Of a stretch of DNA of 64,000 bases, positions 1-11,607 are shown in pieces. The stretch lies in the NCBI GenBank assembly GCA_016169945.1, contig JADLSH010000078.1:62001-126000 (forward strand). The letters run 5' to 3'. A program made the translations under genes and the position numbers. The notes beneath the pieces were generated by a model. It saw only the letters and a list, made by a program, of their open reading frames with translations, ran no database searches and was not told the origin of the DNA. Position 1 is the first letter of the stretch. Each line of letters begins with the position of its first letter. This DNA is from Trachythela sp. YZ-2020 (taxonomy: Eukaryota; Cnidaria; Anthozoa; Malacalcyonacea; Clavulariidae).

Positions 1-1503
1 AGTTTTAAGAGGGCGTACACGCCAAAATGGTTAGGTTATAGGTTATAGGTTACTATGGTGTTTGTCACGCGATCTATAATTGAGTTTATTGATAAAATAA
101 CAAAATCAATAGACAAAGGATAATATACAATTGGTATTTTCCTTGACTTGTCAAAAGCGTTTGATACTATTAATCATAGTATTCTGCTTAAGAAATTGGA
201 ATACTATGGAATTAGAGGTGTTGCACTTAAATGGTTTGAGAACTACCTTTCCAATAGAAAACAAATTGTAAAATATAATGACACTAAGTCTGAAGCAATG
301 ACAATAACTAGTGGTGTCCCTCAAGGCTCAATATTGGGGCCACTTTTATTTTTATTATACATAAATGATATCCAAAATTGCAGCACACTAGTTTCCAAAA
401 TATTGTTTGCAGATGACACAAATATTTTCCACAGTCATTCTTGCTTAAAAGAATTAAATTTAATCATGCAAGATGAAATAAATAAAATAGCTGATTGGAT
501 TAGCAGCAATAAATTATCACTGAATGCATCTAAAACAAAATTTATTCTATTTAGATCATCAAATAAAAAGATTAAACACAATATAACAATTTCTATAAAT
601 GGACAACCAATTAAGCAAGTTAAAAATACAACTTTCCTTGGTGTTATTATTGATGAACACCCAACTTGGAATGATCACATTGATTTAATTGTGAAAAAAG
701 TTATAAAATCTACGGGAATAATATCCAAAATTCGACATTTCACAAATTTTAATACTCTCAAACTAGTCTATTATGCTTTAGTTTATCCTTATTTAATATA
801 TGGAAATCTAATATGGGGAAATACTTATAAGAAACGATTACAAAAATTAATAAACATCCAAAAGAAAATAATTCGATTAATGATGTTCAAATCGTATTCT
901 GAGCACTCTGAACCACTATTTAATAAATCAAACATTCTGAACTAGTTTATTCATGTTTCGATATCACTACCTGGAAAATTTACCAAAATACTTTAGCAAT
1001 TATTATGTAACTAACAACAAAATACATGAACACAACACAAGGAACGCATTTAAACTTCATAAATCATACTCAAGAACTAATTTTGTCAAACATTCACTTT
1101 ACAATAAAGGTGTAAATATCTGGAATGAGTTAAAGTCTGAATTAAAAAATATTAAATCTTATAACATATTCAAGAAAAAATCAAAAAATTATTTCTTGCT
1201 GTTGCATTCGGAAACATAAATTTTATATATCTCTCATCTATCTCTTTATATATCTTTGTCATTATTTGAAATACTGTAAAAATATCTCAAACTCATCTTT
1301 TTTTCTATTAATAACATTAAATTACCTTAAGTTCTGATCATCAATATAATTAATTGTAAATAATTAACCTAGGGGTCTTAATCAAAAGCCTTTCGTGGTT
1401 TCTAGTAGACCTCTAGCCCTATAATTAAAACCTTTTTTATTTTAAAACTATGTAACTATGTATGTATGGGCAAAACTTTAATAACAAAAAAAACAAAAAA
1501 AAA
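1..1503 (+). mobile_element. 5'-truncated non-LTR retrotransposon (LINE), plus strand
   Basis: A reverse-transcriptase region is followed by a roughly 280-base untranslated stretch and an A-rich end near 1483-1503 (runs of A broken by C), as expected at the 3' end of a poly(A)-type LINE. The first 60 bases are not recognisable as LINE and include a short 'ggttata' repetition, so the 5' end is cut by the window or truncated. Many stops and a frameshift show it is dead. The clade cannot be named; it looks CR1/L2- or Jockey-like. Confidence 0.8.
83..1219 (+). pseudogene. reverse transcriptase C-terminal half of a LINE ORF2, broken
   Basis: The product would copy LINE RNA into DNA at a nicked target. 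Visible RT motifs are LDLSKAFDTINH (near 142-177), SGVPQGSILGPLLF (about 310-351) and the catalytic FADD box (about 408-419). LGVIIDEHPTWNDHI (about 640-684) belongs to the thumb-side region. The reading starts at least as far back as codons near 83 but meets a TAA at 121-123. After the stop at 943-945 the frame changes, and the C-terminal part continues at about 953-1219. The endonuclease and ORF1 are absent. At least one nonsense change and one frameshift make this a pseudogene. Confidence 0.85.
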
Positions 1504-2050
1504 CCTGCTTGTAGACTGGTCGCGCAATTTTGAAAGCGGGTGTAAACCGATTTGAAAGGTTTATAAATTTTAAGACACTGTCCACTGTTGTTGACATGTG
1601 CACACTACTTTATACGAATTTACAATGTAAAGTTTAAAGAAACATCTGTTGTCTGACAGTTTCTTTTGTTATATCATTAATCAGCATGCATTTCCATTTG
1701 TTACCTGTCCGATCAGTGGCTCCTTTTGAGTTTCATTTACATAAATGTGGCTATATTTTCGATCGCATGTAAGAATATATTTCATCGCATGAAAAATTGT
1801 CAATTTCACCAAACAGCCGGTGGGATTTATTCACAATTTGCCAGAAGTTCTGGGACGTTTGTTAATTGAAAACTATATAAGTAAGATGAGGCGAAAAGCC
1901 GATGGGGTTTAATTTAATCACTTCAGTGAAAGTTCCGTGTACGTACGCACCATAATGCATTGCGCTTGAGCTCGATTAGCCACCAAATTATGGGGCTCGC
2001 TCAGGCTCGCCCCAATAAGCGCGCTGGTTAACAGTGACGAGAATAACGAC
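1504..2050. other. no gene seen
   Basis: AT-rich sequence without a credible coding exon. A short GC-rich phrase near 1993-2011 (gctcgctcaggctcgcccc) recurs in shortened form at about 7120-7135, beyond the 5' side of the minus-strand LINE. The two may be pieces of one repeat. Confidence 0.4.
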
Positions 2051-2332
2051 ATGAACAATGACAACGAAAACGCTGACTGTTTTCATTCACGGGTTCCAGA
2101 AAACGTGTCGCGACAGTTATTGCAACTAATTCGAGCGAGAAATCATCTCAGCACAGTTCTGGTATCCGATTCACAGCTGAAAAAGACAAGTACATTAAAA
2201 TTGGCATGAAGAAATTTGGCTTACGTTGGCGTCATCCCGACTTCACTTTTAATCCCTGCCGCGTTGCCAATACTTTGCGACCAGTCTTTAAACGTATTGC
2301 ATCCATTCATGATAAACAGTGGGAGAAAATAT
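2051..2332 (+). pseudogene. Myb/SANT-like domain fragment, frameshifted
   Basis: In one frame 2161-2332 reads as a Myb/SANT-like helix pattern: it opens FTAEKDKYIKIGMKKFG, has tryptophan and RVANTLR further on, and stops at TAA. The preceding stretch from the ATG at 2051 (opening MNNDNENADCFHSRVPE) is open in a different frame, so a 1-nt shift separates the halves. SANT-like domains of this kind bind DNA and occur both in host genes and as accessory ORFs of DNA transposons. No intron boundaries are evident. It could be the remains of a transposon gene; only the SANT-like pattern is visible. Confidence 0.35.
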
Positions 2333-2956
2333 AATTGTGTAAATGAACGAATAAAATATACTTCTGTTTTGCAGTCAATTTTTTATGCCATTTGTCAGTT
2401 AGACTATGGTAGATATAACGCTAAGTTAAAAATTGCGCAATTCAACTTAAACTTATTAAAATGCAAAACAGCTGGCTACCTGGCTACCATATTAAATCTA
2501 TAGTAAAACACCTGGCTACCACTTGGCTATGGTCTAATTACATTGCATATAAATAAGTTTAATAAATTCTACTTAAAAGTTTAAATAGAATTTGTTGTCT
2601 GTCCCATATAGGCATAGAAGTATATACGACGCAAAGTTTACTATATTTCTCTTGCTATTGTCATTTTTATTTCATTTACAGTTCTGACTTCTGACACATT
2701 TCTTGCAGCGTGAGCGTTCCGATTTTTCATCAAACTAAGCATCAATATTACTTAAATAAATAATAAATTGTTTAATAAATCAATTTTCGCAGTCATAAAA
2801 CTGAATTACAATTGAATTTACAATCTTTTTAGAACTAATTACGTATTATGTAGAGTAATTACTATATTTACAATCGTATTTAATTAATATTACAGAATAT
2901 TTAAATAACTACTATATGTTCTACAATAAATAACACTAATTATATGTATGTGCTGC

Positions 2957-4550
2957 TTAACTAGATGCCACTTTAAGATAATGACTAAGACTAATATCAA
3001 GGATAAAATATTTAGCTTGTCTCGCATAGTTTAAGATAAAAGAGTTCTTTAATCTGTTCGTATTGGTAACAGGAAGATTATATCTTCTTAGCTCTTTAAA
3101 ATTATGGTTTGGCGAATTCTCCTTCGGTAGTAAGTGATCAAGTTTATGTTCCTTATTAGTTTCGATGGAGGTAAATAGTTTTTGTGATAATTTTTCTCTT
3201 CTGTCCTTCAGTGATACCAATTTTGCTTTTTCCGATGCGTCTTCCGAACTTACAGTAATTGCGGATAAATAATCCGCAAGGCTCGTCTTTGAACTCGTTC
3301 AATATCCACTGACAAATAGTCAGGAAGGCTTGAGTGAAAAACTTGGCAGCCGTATTCTAAGATAGACCTAATGCATGCACAGTAAAATTGAATCAGGGAA
3401 GAATCATCTACATCTGCACGTTTTAACTGCCTTAATAGGTACAGTCGTTTTGATGCCTTTAATACAGTGTTCTCAATATGCCTGTTCCACTTTAGGTCCT
3501 CAGTGATTGTCATACCCAGTAGTTTTACAGATTTAACAAGTTCAAAGCATTGACCATTTAAAGCCACACGATCATCAGTTATAGGTCTCCTAGTAAAGTC
3601 TATTCGGAGTTCTTTGCACTTTATAGGATTTAATTGAAATTTGTTTTCATTAGACCAGTCCGCAACTTGATCTACTGTGTCTTGTAGGCTGCTTTCCGTA
3701 TTTCTTGGGATGACTTCAGAAATTGTCGTGTCGTCTGCGAACTTCCACATACTATTAGATGGTGGTCCTTTGATGCCTAGATCGTTAATCATGGTTAAGA
3801 ATAGCCATGGTCCAATCCTCGTTCCTTACGGAACCCCCGCTGGGACTTGTATGAATTCAGATACACCCTCAGTTGATATCTTTACTCGTTGTGATCGATT
3901 TTGCAAGAAGTCCGTAATCCAATTTATGACTGTGGGTCTTATTCCATAACTGAGTAGCTTTGCGATTAGCAAATTGTGATCGACTAAATCGAAGGCTTTC
4001 CTGTAATCGAGTAAAGCCACTCTTATTGCTGAGCCAGTTCCATCGGTTTCGGTTAAGAGCAAATGTTGTGCATGATCCTGGTACAAAACCAAATTGTGAT
4101 GGGTTCAATGATTCAAGCAATGTCGGTCTCAGTCCTCTATCGATGATGAATTCTTCTGCCACTTTTGATAGGGTTGATGTCAGCGAGATTGGCCTTAAAT
4201 CTTTGTTGAAGTCTGTGATCTTTGATTGTTTGGGGATGGGAGGTACGTCAGCCATCTTCCATGTTTGTGGGACTTTACAGGTTTGAAATGAGCAATTGAT
4301 GATGTCAGTAACAGCAGGTGATAAGATATCGGCATATATCTTAAGTAGCCAGTTAGGTAATCCGTCGGGGCCATTGGCTTTTGCGACGCTTATTTCACGT
4401 AACTTTTTCGCAACCGACATTATGGTGACTTGTATTGCCTCATCATCTTCATCATCCAAAACATACACATCATTTGTTAGCGGTTCGTAGTCTGCCATAA
4501 CACTGATAAATTCTTCGTTGATCTTATTTGCTAGTTCGTAGTCGTTGCAA
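2957..4550 (-). pseudogene. LINE reverse transcriptase and C-terminal domain, broken
   Basis: The reading from about 4550 downward shows ANGPDGLPNWLLK and LRPISLTSTLSKVAEEF (RT fingers), then a frameshift between about 4090 and 4060, DYRKAFDLVDHNLL (palm), VPAGVP followed by a TAA at 3826-3828 where the family has glutamine, and GTRIGPWLFL beyond it in the same frame. The catalytic FADD box lies near 3740. LLGMTITEDLKWNRHI follows near 3500. Another frameshift near 3230 leads to the C-terminal segment that stops at 2957. The catalytic residues are kept, but at least two frameshifts and one stop make it nonfunctional. Confidence 0.85.
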
Positions 4551-5055
4551 TTTAAAGGGCTTATGCAGCGAAAATTCGGTTCGAGTGAAACTCTCTTATT
4601 AAAGAGAACTTTTGAAGTTATGAAGATTGACGTTTGGAGCTTTTCCATATCCCACTTCGTTCTTGAGATATTAAGATGTGTTTGATATGTAAATAACATC
4701 ACTGTGACATCACACTGCATAATGAATTGTTGGAAAATCACGAATATCTTTGAAATAATTGAATTAAATCACTTGAAACTCTGCATGACTTGTGTGGTGT
4801 CCTGCGATAGGCAGAAACAAATGACAGTTTAAAGGCGATTGGTTAAATAATCTCAGAGGTATTCGTGATTTTCCAACAATTCATTATGCAGTGTGATGTC
4901 ACAGTGATGTTATTTACATATCAAACACATCTTAATATCTCAAGAACGAAGTGGGATATGGAAAAGCTCCAAACGTCAATCTTAATAACTTCAAACGTTC
5001 TCTTTAATAAGAGAGTTTCACTCGAACCAATTTTTCGATGCATAAGCCCTTTAAA
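4551..5055. repeat. 505-bp foldback (inverted-repeat) insertion inside the LINE
   Basis: The stretch 4551-4746 is the near-perfect reverse complement of 4860-5055, with a loop of about 113 bases. Each outer edge is tttaaagggcttatgc, so both sides have TTAA (4552-4555 and 5051-5054), as expected from a 4-bp TTAA target duplication or a palindromic terminus. LINE coding sequence stops on one side and resumes on the other, so the insertion is younger than the LINE. Open reading in both arms is a by-product of the symmetry. A non-autonomous foldback or MITE is the best call; the transposase family is unknown. Confidence 0.8.
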
Positions 5056-6350
5056 TTTATATTCAATCTTGACCGAAAATCAGGTCGATGATTTTCCAAA
5101 GAGCCGCATAGCTTTTTAATTTCGTGCCACCATTTATGCGGTTTAGTTTCTTTTAGGTCACGTACTTGAGTTTGGTAATAAATCTTGCGGCATCGTTTCC
5201 TTTCGCGGTTTACTTTATTTCTTAAGCGCCTAAATAAACAAACATTTCCTCGTGAAAACGCCTTTTGTCTTTGATTAATAAGCCGTTTTAGTTGATTAGT
5301 CATCCATGGACGATCAGACACGTGAACTCTGACAGATCGTTCTGGCATAATAATAACCCGCAGTGTATTAGTTCGGTAAAAATTTCCTATCTACGGTCGG
5401 AGCTGTAGACAACACGTCTTCCCAAGATATATTTGACAAGAATCGTCCAAGACTTGCAACTTTACTTGACCTTTTATCCCGCGCTTTGATTATTCTCCTT
5501 TGGGACTTAGTTCTTGGTCGTATTGTTGGAAATATTAAGATAGTTATGTGATCGGATAAACCAAATGGGGGACCGGGAATAGGTTCTGCGTAGAATTTGT
5601 GTAAATTAGTAAACACTTGATCCAGAGTGTTGGCACCTCTTGTAGGAAATGTCACAGTAGGTTTAAGCTGGAAACACTTGGCAGTAGGTCTAAAATCTAG
5701 TTTATTGAAGTCACCGCCAAAATGATCGCGCTATTGGGGTATTTGGTTTCAATGTGCTCTAGCGAGTTTTTTAAATGTTCCAGCATTGCTTTATTATCCG
5801 AATTTGGCGGGTGGTAAATAACCGCTACAATGATGTTAGAAAATCCACGGGGCAACCTTTCCGGACGGAGCAGTAGCCATAGGATTTCGTAATCGTCGGC
5901 TTGGAGATCCAATACTATTTCACTTTCAATAGAGACTTTAATGAACGCACAAACTCCCCCATGTGATACATTTTTGCGGTCGCGTCTAAATAGCTGGCAT
6001 CCAGCGATTTTGATTGATTGGTCTGGTATCGATTCTCTAAGCCAGGTCTCCGTAAAAACAGCTGCATCAGGCTTTTCCAGTTCAAGCGTGTAGGCAATTT
6101 CGTCCATCTTTGGTACAATCGACATCGTATTTGACAGCAAGAGAGATGAAACAAACTGAAACTTGTTATAAGATTTTGATACTTGTGGCGTTGTAACTTG
6201 TAAGTACTTGATTACTATTGGTTCTGTTAGTATTGATCGAAATTCGTGTATCCTTTTTAACATTAAATTAATTAGGTTGTAATAATTAACTCCTCTTGTC
6301 TCCCTACGCCTTCGTTGGCGTGACGAAACTCTGACTTCTATTCGCTGCAA
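5056..6350 (-). pseudogene. LINE EEP endonuclease and linker, frameshifted
   Basis: This region would nick target DNA. From 6350 downward it reads PDAAVFTETWL (near 6040), a glycine-rich HGGVCAFIK (near 5970) and AVIYHPPNSDN (near 5830). A 1-nt frameshift near 5705 lets GGDFNKLDF continue in the next frame. The conserved LSDH near 5560 follows. Those are the usual catalytic landmarks of the exonuclease-endonuclease-phosphatase fold. The segment 5348-5056 is a basic linker (NRERKRCRKIYYQTQVRD) that precedes the RT. Reading breaks at the foldback insertion. Confidence 0.8.
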
Positions 6351-7105
6351 TATACATAAGTTGAGAACTTCCCATTGACATTGTGGGTGATATTAATTTC
6401 TCTAATTTTTTCTTTTGATTGCCAAGGCTTACAGTTGACAAATTCAGGCCAGAAATTTTGTTGTTGCACTAACGTACAATCAGTAGAACGGAAATGGACT
6501 TTAGCAGATATTGTACCTTTCCTTTTGCTTGGAAAAACTGAGATATATGTAGGTATTACATTTCGTTGTTTAAGGTAGAAAAGAATTTGACTTTCCTTTA
6601 CGTTATCAGCTATCCCGCTTAGGAGAACTTTCTTTACTTTGTTACGTTTCAATGGGGTTAATAACATCGTCTTTATGTTTTAAATCTTCGTCCTCGATCT
6701 CCGAGAGGTTTAATGGGTTTACCGAGTTAATATGTTCATTAAGCTCGTCTTCGTTTATATTGCGGACGCTTGTTCGCCTATCATTTGTTGACGCGCCATC
6801 ATCCATAGCATCTCTTATACAAATAGTTGATTGTTCGATAACAATTGGTTTATTAATTCCTTCCTCATTAACATCGCAAATATGTGCCTGATATGTGTTT
6901 CAAAGTCTCCCGACCATGCTAGACATAGTTTTTCCACTTTATTTGACATTTTACAAACGTAAGATTGGCGTGCAATTACTTGGTGCAATTGTATGCCGCT
7001 TTCTGGAAATTTCTGAAAATGTATGTTCTTATTATATAAAGCCGTAAAAACGGATGAGCACTGAATCATAGCAAAGTAACAAATTGACACATGTTTTGCT
7101 CGCAT
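6338..7105 (-). pseudogene. LINE ORF1-like protein, frameshifted
   Basis: The 5' part (7105 to about 6870) contains MSNKVEKLCLAWSGDFETHI. A frameshift near 6873 leads to an acidic stretch ending near 6645. Another frameshift leads to KKVLLSGIADNVKESQILFY and FPSKRKGTISAKVHFRSTD (6667-6338), which looks like an RNA-recognition-type fold of a LINE ORF1 or of the N-terminal extension of ORF2. Position directly upstream of the endonuclease supports the assignment. No zinc knuckle is visible. Confidence 0.55.
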
Positions 7106-7279
7106 CTTATTATTCCTCTTGCTCAGGCTCGCCCCATGATGCGTGGCATCTCCCTAGTATGTATAGAGCGGTGCAGGGCGCTGTAAAACACGGGCGGCGA
7201 AACGGCTATGGCGCCCCTCACCCCTGATCTATGTGTGATGCGCGTACCCCCCGTATACATTGAGAAATAAAAAGTTTCA

Positions 7280-9150
7280 AAACAAATATGGCGGGCGAAT
7301 ATGAGTCATTGAGCTAAAAAGCTTGATGTATTTGCCTTATTCGGACCGAGGGGTCCGTCACGGCAGAAATCTCGTACACTCGACTCAGAAATCAGATTCA
7401 GAAATCACGAAATCACTGAAATCAACTAGAAATAAGATGATTTCGAAATCAGAAATCACAAAAATACTAGTGAAAGGCTTGAACAGTGGGACTGTGGGAA
7501 CGAAATTGTGACCTTTTTGCGTTTTTCTGACGATATTTCATAATTTTCACGATATTCCGATTTCAAATTGCTCCAGAGTTGGAGTAAATGCTTTACAAAC
7601 ATTAAATATACCAACACTACTGTAACTGATATCTTCCGGAAATCTTGAAATCAGTGTTGAAATCAGTAGAAATCAAGAAATCAGCTCAGAAATCAAGTGA
7701 TTTCGAAATCTCGTACTCTTTGGACGGTCGTGGCGGACCCCTCGATTCGGACACAGCTAATGATGTGTTATGGAGTATAAATGATGCAGAGGAAGATGAA
7801 AATGAACTGACAGAAGATATATCAGAGATACCGAAAAATTTGATATGGATAAGTTCAAAAAAAGGTTACGAAAGTTACCGCAAAGTCCTTGAAAGGATTT
7901 TAGTAAATTTAGCCAAAATACTGCACTAAAAGCTGAACAAACAATTGCACAAGAACTGTTAAATTCTGGCGAAAAAAATGTTGAAGTGGTGTTTGACTTT
8001 CTGAAAGTCCTGTCTAAAGTTTTTTCGATTGCCATAAAAATTGTCGAGCACATTGATTGTCCGAAAAATAAAGTCATACAACTCGAAAGAAACTTAGCAT
8101 CTGTGACAACTTCTACCTTATTATGTCAAAGCTGGAAATCATTACTACGTATTTCTGGTTTGGAAACAACCTCTGATTCTTGCAATGCTGTTTTGAATCA
8201 TATACTTCAGCACTTTTGGAGTTGTTTAGTATTATATGAATCGAAAGGTTTGAGCCACAATACTGTTGAAAACGATGCTGAATGTTTGGCAACAACAAGT
8301 ACTTCAGTTGAAAATATCGAACTGCAGGCTATTAAAGAACATTCTGGTTGGGTATGTAAACGTGTAAGGGGTACATTCAAGGATGGTCCACAATAAACAT
8401 ATAAACTACAAGTGTCGAAAACAAACAAGAACTGTGTTGATGTGCCCAAACAGTATATTATGGATTTGGTGAAGTGTTTAGGAGATGATGAACTTATTCA
8501 ACCTGGCAAATTTTTGTTCATTCCCTCATCAGAGACTGTTACTTTCTTTGTTTATTTACACACAACTGTTGAGAAGATTGTTAAAGTGGCCCTTCAAATA
8601 TGTGTCGATAAAGACATACTCAAGCATTTCTTGCAGGTTTTGAGTGAAAGCAGTGAACTACGTGAAATGTGGGGCAAAGTCCTGTGTGGAGAGGAAAATG
8701 AAATGTTTATTGCAGCTCGTATTTTAATCTTGCAAAGGATTGTATCAATGTTTGTCAAATCCAAACAACAAATTATAAGAGAACAACTACAATTGAAAGC
8801 CCAAAAGCACAGCACATCATTCAGACTGTCATTGAAGAAAGCAAAATCAGTAAAAAATGCCATAGAACAACCATCAGAAAAAGAGGTGAAAAAATATGAG
8901 TGTGCATGTGTTCAAGTATTTAGACAAAATCCTCAGGATTCAACCTGTGTTACTATGTTCTTAACAGAGGCTTGCTGATGCACCTGATATTCTCAATAAA
9001 TTGCATGGATGTGAACTGTCAAGAATTCTAAAGTCATTGGGGTTACCTAGATATGCTGGAATTGGCTGGAAAGAGCAAGAAGAAACAAATAGATACACTG
9101 AAGAAGCATAATGAAGATGGCAAAGCCTGGACTATTGCATTTCCTGACAA
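7280..9150 (+). pseudogene. intronless decayed gene of unknown family, split by a MITE
   Basis: Skipping the MITE at 7347-7744 rejoins one reading: ...YLPYSD at 7329-7346 continues as TANDVLWSINDAEEDE at 7753-7800. A 1-nt shift near 7890 is followed by an open frame from about 7893 to 8978, interrupted only by one in-frame TAA at 8394-8396. A further shift near 8975 and another near 9080 lead to a lysine-rich end (KSKKKQIDTLKKHNEDGK). The middle is helical (EIVFDFLKV-like, KQQIIREQLQLKAQKHS). I do not recognise the family. Absence of introns across about 1.4 kb suggests a retrocopy or a transposon-borne gene. It is not functional as read. Confidence 0.55.
7347..7744. mobile_element. 398-bp hAT-type MITE with 8-bp target duplication
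   Basis: The element begins cgaggggtccgtcacg and ends with the near-complement cgtggcggacccctcg (one mismatch in 16). It is flanked by identical 8-bp copies of ATTCGGAC at 7339-7346 and 7745-7752. An 8-bp duplication is the signature of hAT transposases. The interior is a low-complexity alternation of gaaatca and its complement and encodes nothing. Removing one target copy restores the surrounding reading frame. Confidence 0.85.
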
Positions 9151-9404
9151 GGTACAGTGTATGTATAATAGAACTACAACATTACTGCATGTTGCATTTC
9201 ATTCTACAAACTTACAGTATGCCTATATTATTTGTCACAGCCTGATTTTGCAGCATTTGGTTATGCTGAAATGCTAATTAATAGTTTGGTTATTCAAAGC
9301 ATTATCACTCAGTTGTTGAAATTGGACTCCCTCCATCCCTATATAAATAGAGATTATTTATTAGTTTGGATTGATCAGAATTGTTTCATTGTTAACCATT
9401 ACCT

Positions 9405-9640
9405 TACAGTACTCTCCCACTGACGAGTAAAATTGTCTGAAGTTCTAGACACAGTAAAATACTAAAGTATGGCACATCTGGGTGCATTGCCAGCTAGTAG
9501 GTTAACAAGAGACACTGTAGATAGTTTTGTTAATCCATTAACTGGCAGTACTCTTCCACAGACGAGTAAAATTATCTGGCGTTAGACAGAATAAAATACT
9601 AAAATGGGTGCATTGCCAGCTATTAATGGTTAACAATATT
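9405..9640 (+). repeat. two tandem copies of a roughly 135-bp repeat
   Basis: The phrase cagtactc-ccac-gacgagtaaaatt recurs at about 9409 and 9546. Each copy continues through agacagaataaaatactaaa-like sequence, then gggtgcattgccagct and gttaac. A reverse-complement copy of the same family lies at about 21895-22045. Confidence 0.75.
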
Positions 9641-11340
9641 TATTTTGTTAACTTAACAGCTTAAAGACGATCATACCAAGACAGAAAACCAAAGTAATCC
9701 ACTTCAGTGAAATGGAAGCTATCTTCAGCCAGAATGCATAACAGCTAGTTCTTTTCAGCATATAGGTATAATCTCAATAACTTTAGAATTCTTGACATGT
9801 AATTTATTAAGGATGTTAAGTGCATCAACAGAGAGTTTTAAGTCTCTGTTAAAAACATAGCAACACAAAAACTTGCATACTCTCATAATTTACCATCCCT
9901 CGTTCAGAGGGTTGATTTATGGTATTTTAACTGATATAGTTTTGTGTGTGACACAGCACTGTGTGAATGATGTGCTGTGCTTTTTGGGCATTCAACAGTT
10001 AGTATCTTATGATACAAATATTGATGCAATCCTTAGCAATTAGATATTTCATTTTCCTTGCCACAGAGTACTTTGCACTAGTTGAGCCTAGTTCACTGCT
10101 TTCACTCTGCTTGAGTATGCCTTCAGACTAAAAGCAATCTTCTCAACTGTTATGTGTAAATACAATACTCGACATAGAAAGAAAGTAACATTTCTAATGA
10201 GGGAATGAACAAAAATTTGTCAGTTTCAATAAGTCAATCTTTCCCAATTGCTTTACCAAATCCATAATTGTCTGTTTTGGCACATCAACATATACAACTT
10301 GTTGTTGTATGTTTTTCATACTTGAAGTTTATTGCTGCCGCAGGCAGCACTCCTAATTTTGACATGCTAAAGTTTCTCCAGAGTTCACTCGACCCAGTCG
10401 TTCCGGCCGATTTTTGTGTTGTCGAGATTTCGATCTCGCGTCTGTCCATATTTAAGATGTCGTAATTTCGGGGAGGGGGAACCGGGGGGGAGTGCGAGAA
10501 AAATATCGAATTGCGATATTCATAATAACTTTAGAATCTCACTGAGATTAGATTCTCCATACATAACACAATACATGTATATACATGCTTCAAATATTTA
10601 CCATGATTGCTTCCACATGGACCATCGTTTTTGAAGCCGTTTAATAAACTCGCGAGACGTGTTTTATCAGGTCTAAAACCACTCGCGCTGCGCGCTCGTG
10701 GTTTTAAACCTGATAAAACACTTTCGCTCGTTTATTAAACAGTATACTTAAAAATTAATTCTGTGTGTATATTTATCGACTAACAATGTACATTGTACAA
10801 TATTTTCCAGTCATAATATGCAAATCACAGCTAATACCGTAATTACCTAACAACAAACAGCAACAGCTAAATGTTTATATACAATGTTTCTATACACTTG
10901 TAAAATTTTACTCGATATTAAAAACTCGATTAATTAAAAATCAGTGCTTTTCACACTCTGCTACATCTAAAATACTTGAAACTTTGTAAGGTTTGAATCC
11001 CTGTAAGAACTATGTTTATACATTCGCTTGGCAAACATATATTTGTATTGCTCTATAAGTAAAAGACCTTAGGCTTAGCAACGCTTGCATATACTATGCC
11101 GATAAACTTTAAGATCTTCTCGTTTTGGATAGCTATATTTCTGCTTGTTATTACTTCGCATAAGGCAATACTAGATACGAAATTTTAACTAATAAGTTTA
11201 TAAATCCATACGACAACAAATCATATTTCTGTTTGTTATTATGTAACCACAAAATATGCTGAACTCAACAAAATTCGCCTAGTCATGTGACGTCATATTA
11301 ATGAGGGTTGAGAGGTCTCAAAGGAGTCAGACCGAGTTGC
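9641..11340. other. no gene seen except one palindromic element
   Basis: AT-rich sequence with no credible exon. The only structured item is the palindrome at 10639-10740. Confidence 0.4.
10639..10740. repeat. 102-bp near-perfect palindrome (short foldback element)
   Basis: gtttaataaactcgcgag at the left is matched by its complement ctcgtttattaaac at the right. The middle pairs through tgttttatcaggt-taaaaccac with a central tgcgcgc turn. The size and symmetry fit a minimal MITE or cruciform element. Confidence 0.8.
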
Positions 11341-11354
11341 ACAATTAACGAATG

Positions 11355-11562
11355 TTTATATTAATGATGATGCGCCCCTTATGCTAATGATGTTTGAATA
11401 TTTAATGATGCTCACCCCTCATATGCTAACGATGTTTGAATATTTAATTATGCTCACCCCTCATATGCTAATGATGTTGCGCCCCCTCATATGCTAATGT
11501 TTGAATATTTAATGATGCGCAACCTCATATGCTAATGAAATTGCGCTCCTCATATGGGGGGT
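11355..11562. repeat. short tandem repeat, unit about 45 bp
   Basis: Units built around catatgctaatgatgtttga and atatttaatgatgctcaccc repeat about five times with deletions. The array ends about 46 bases downstream of the MAM exon (minus-strand sense), inside the intron that should follow it. Confidence 0.7.
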
Positions 11563-11607
11563 TGAAGACAACATACATTACTACTGCCAACAGATAATAG
11601 CACTCAC

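Larger units (their letters stand above)
2880..7105 (-). mobile_element. decayed full-length-type LINE, minus strand
   Basis: Read on the minus strand the order is ORF1-like protein (7105 to 6338), EEP-type endonuclease (6350 to 5368), linker, reverse transcriptase (4550 to 3250) and C-terminal region (to 2957). That is the normal order of an autonomous LINE. It carries several frameshifts, a nonsense codon in the RT and a 505-bp foldback insertion, so it is immobile. Both ends are approximate; no target-site duplication could be picked out. Confidence 0.8.

Noticed and set aside
2216..2503. 95-codon ORF overlapping the SANT-like reading
   Set aside because: It is in another frame from the recognisable SANT-like pattern, begins inside it, and has no domain.
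4865..5119. Apparent conserved protein MIFQQFIMQCDVTVM on both strands
   Set aside because: The two readings are the two arms of one foldback element, so similarity is not evidence of coding.
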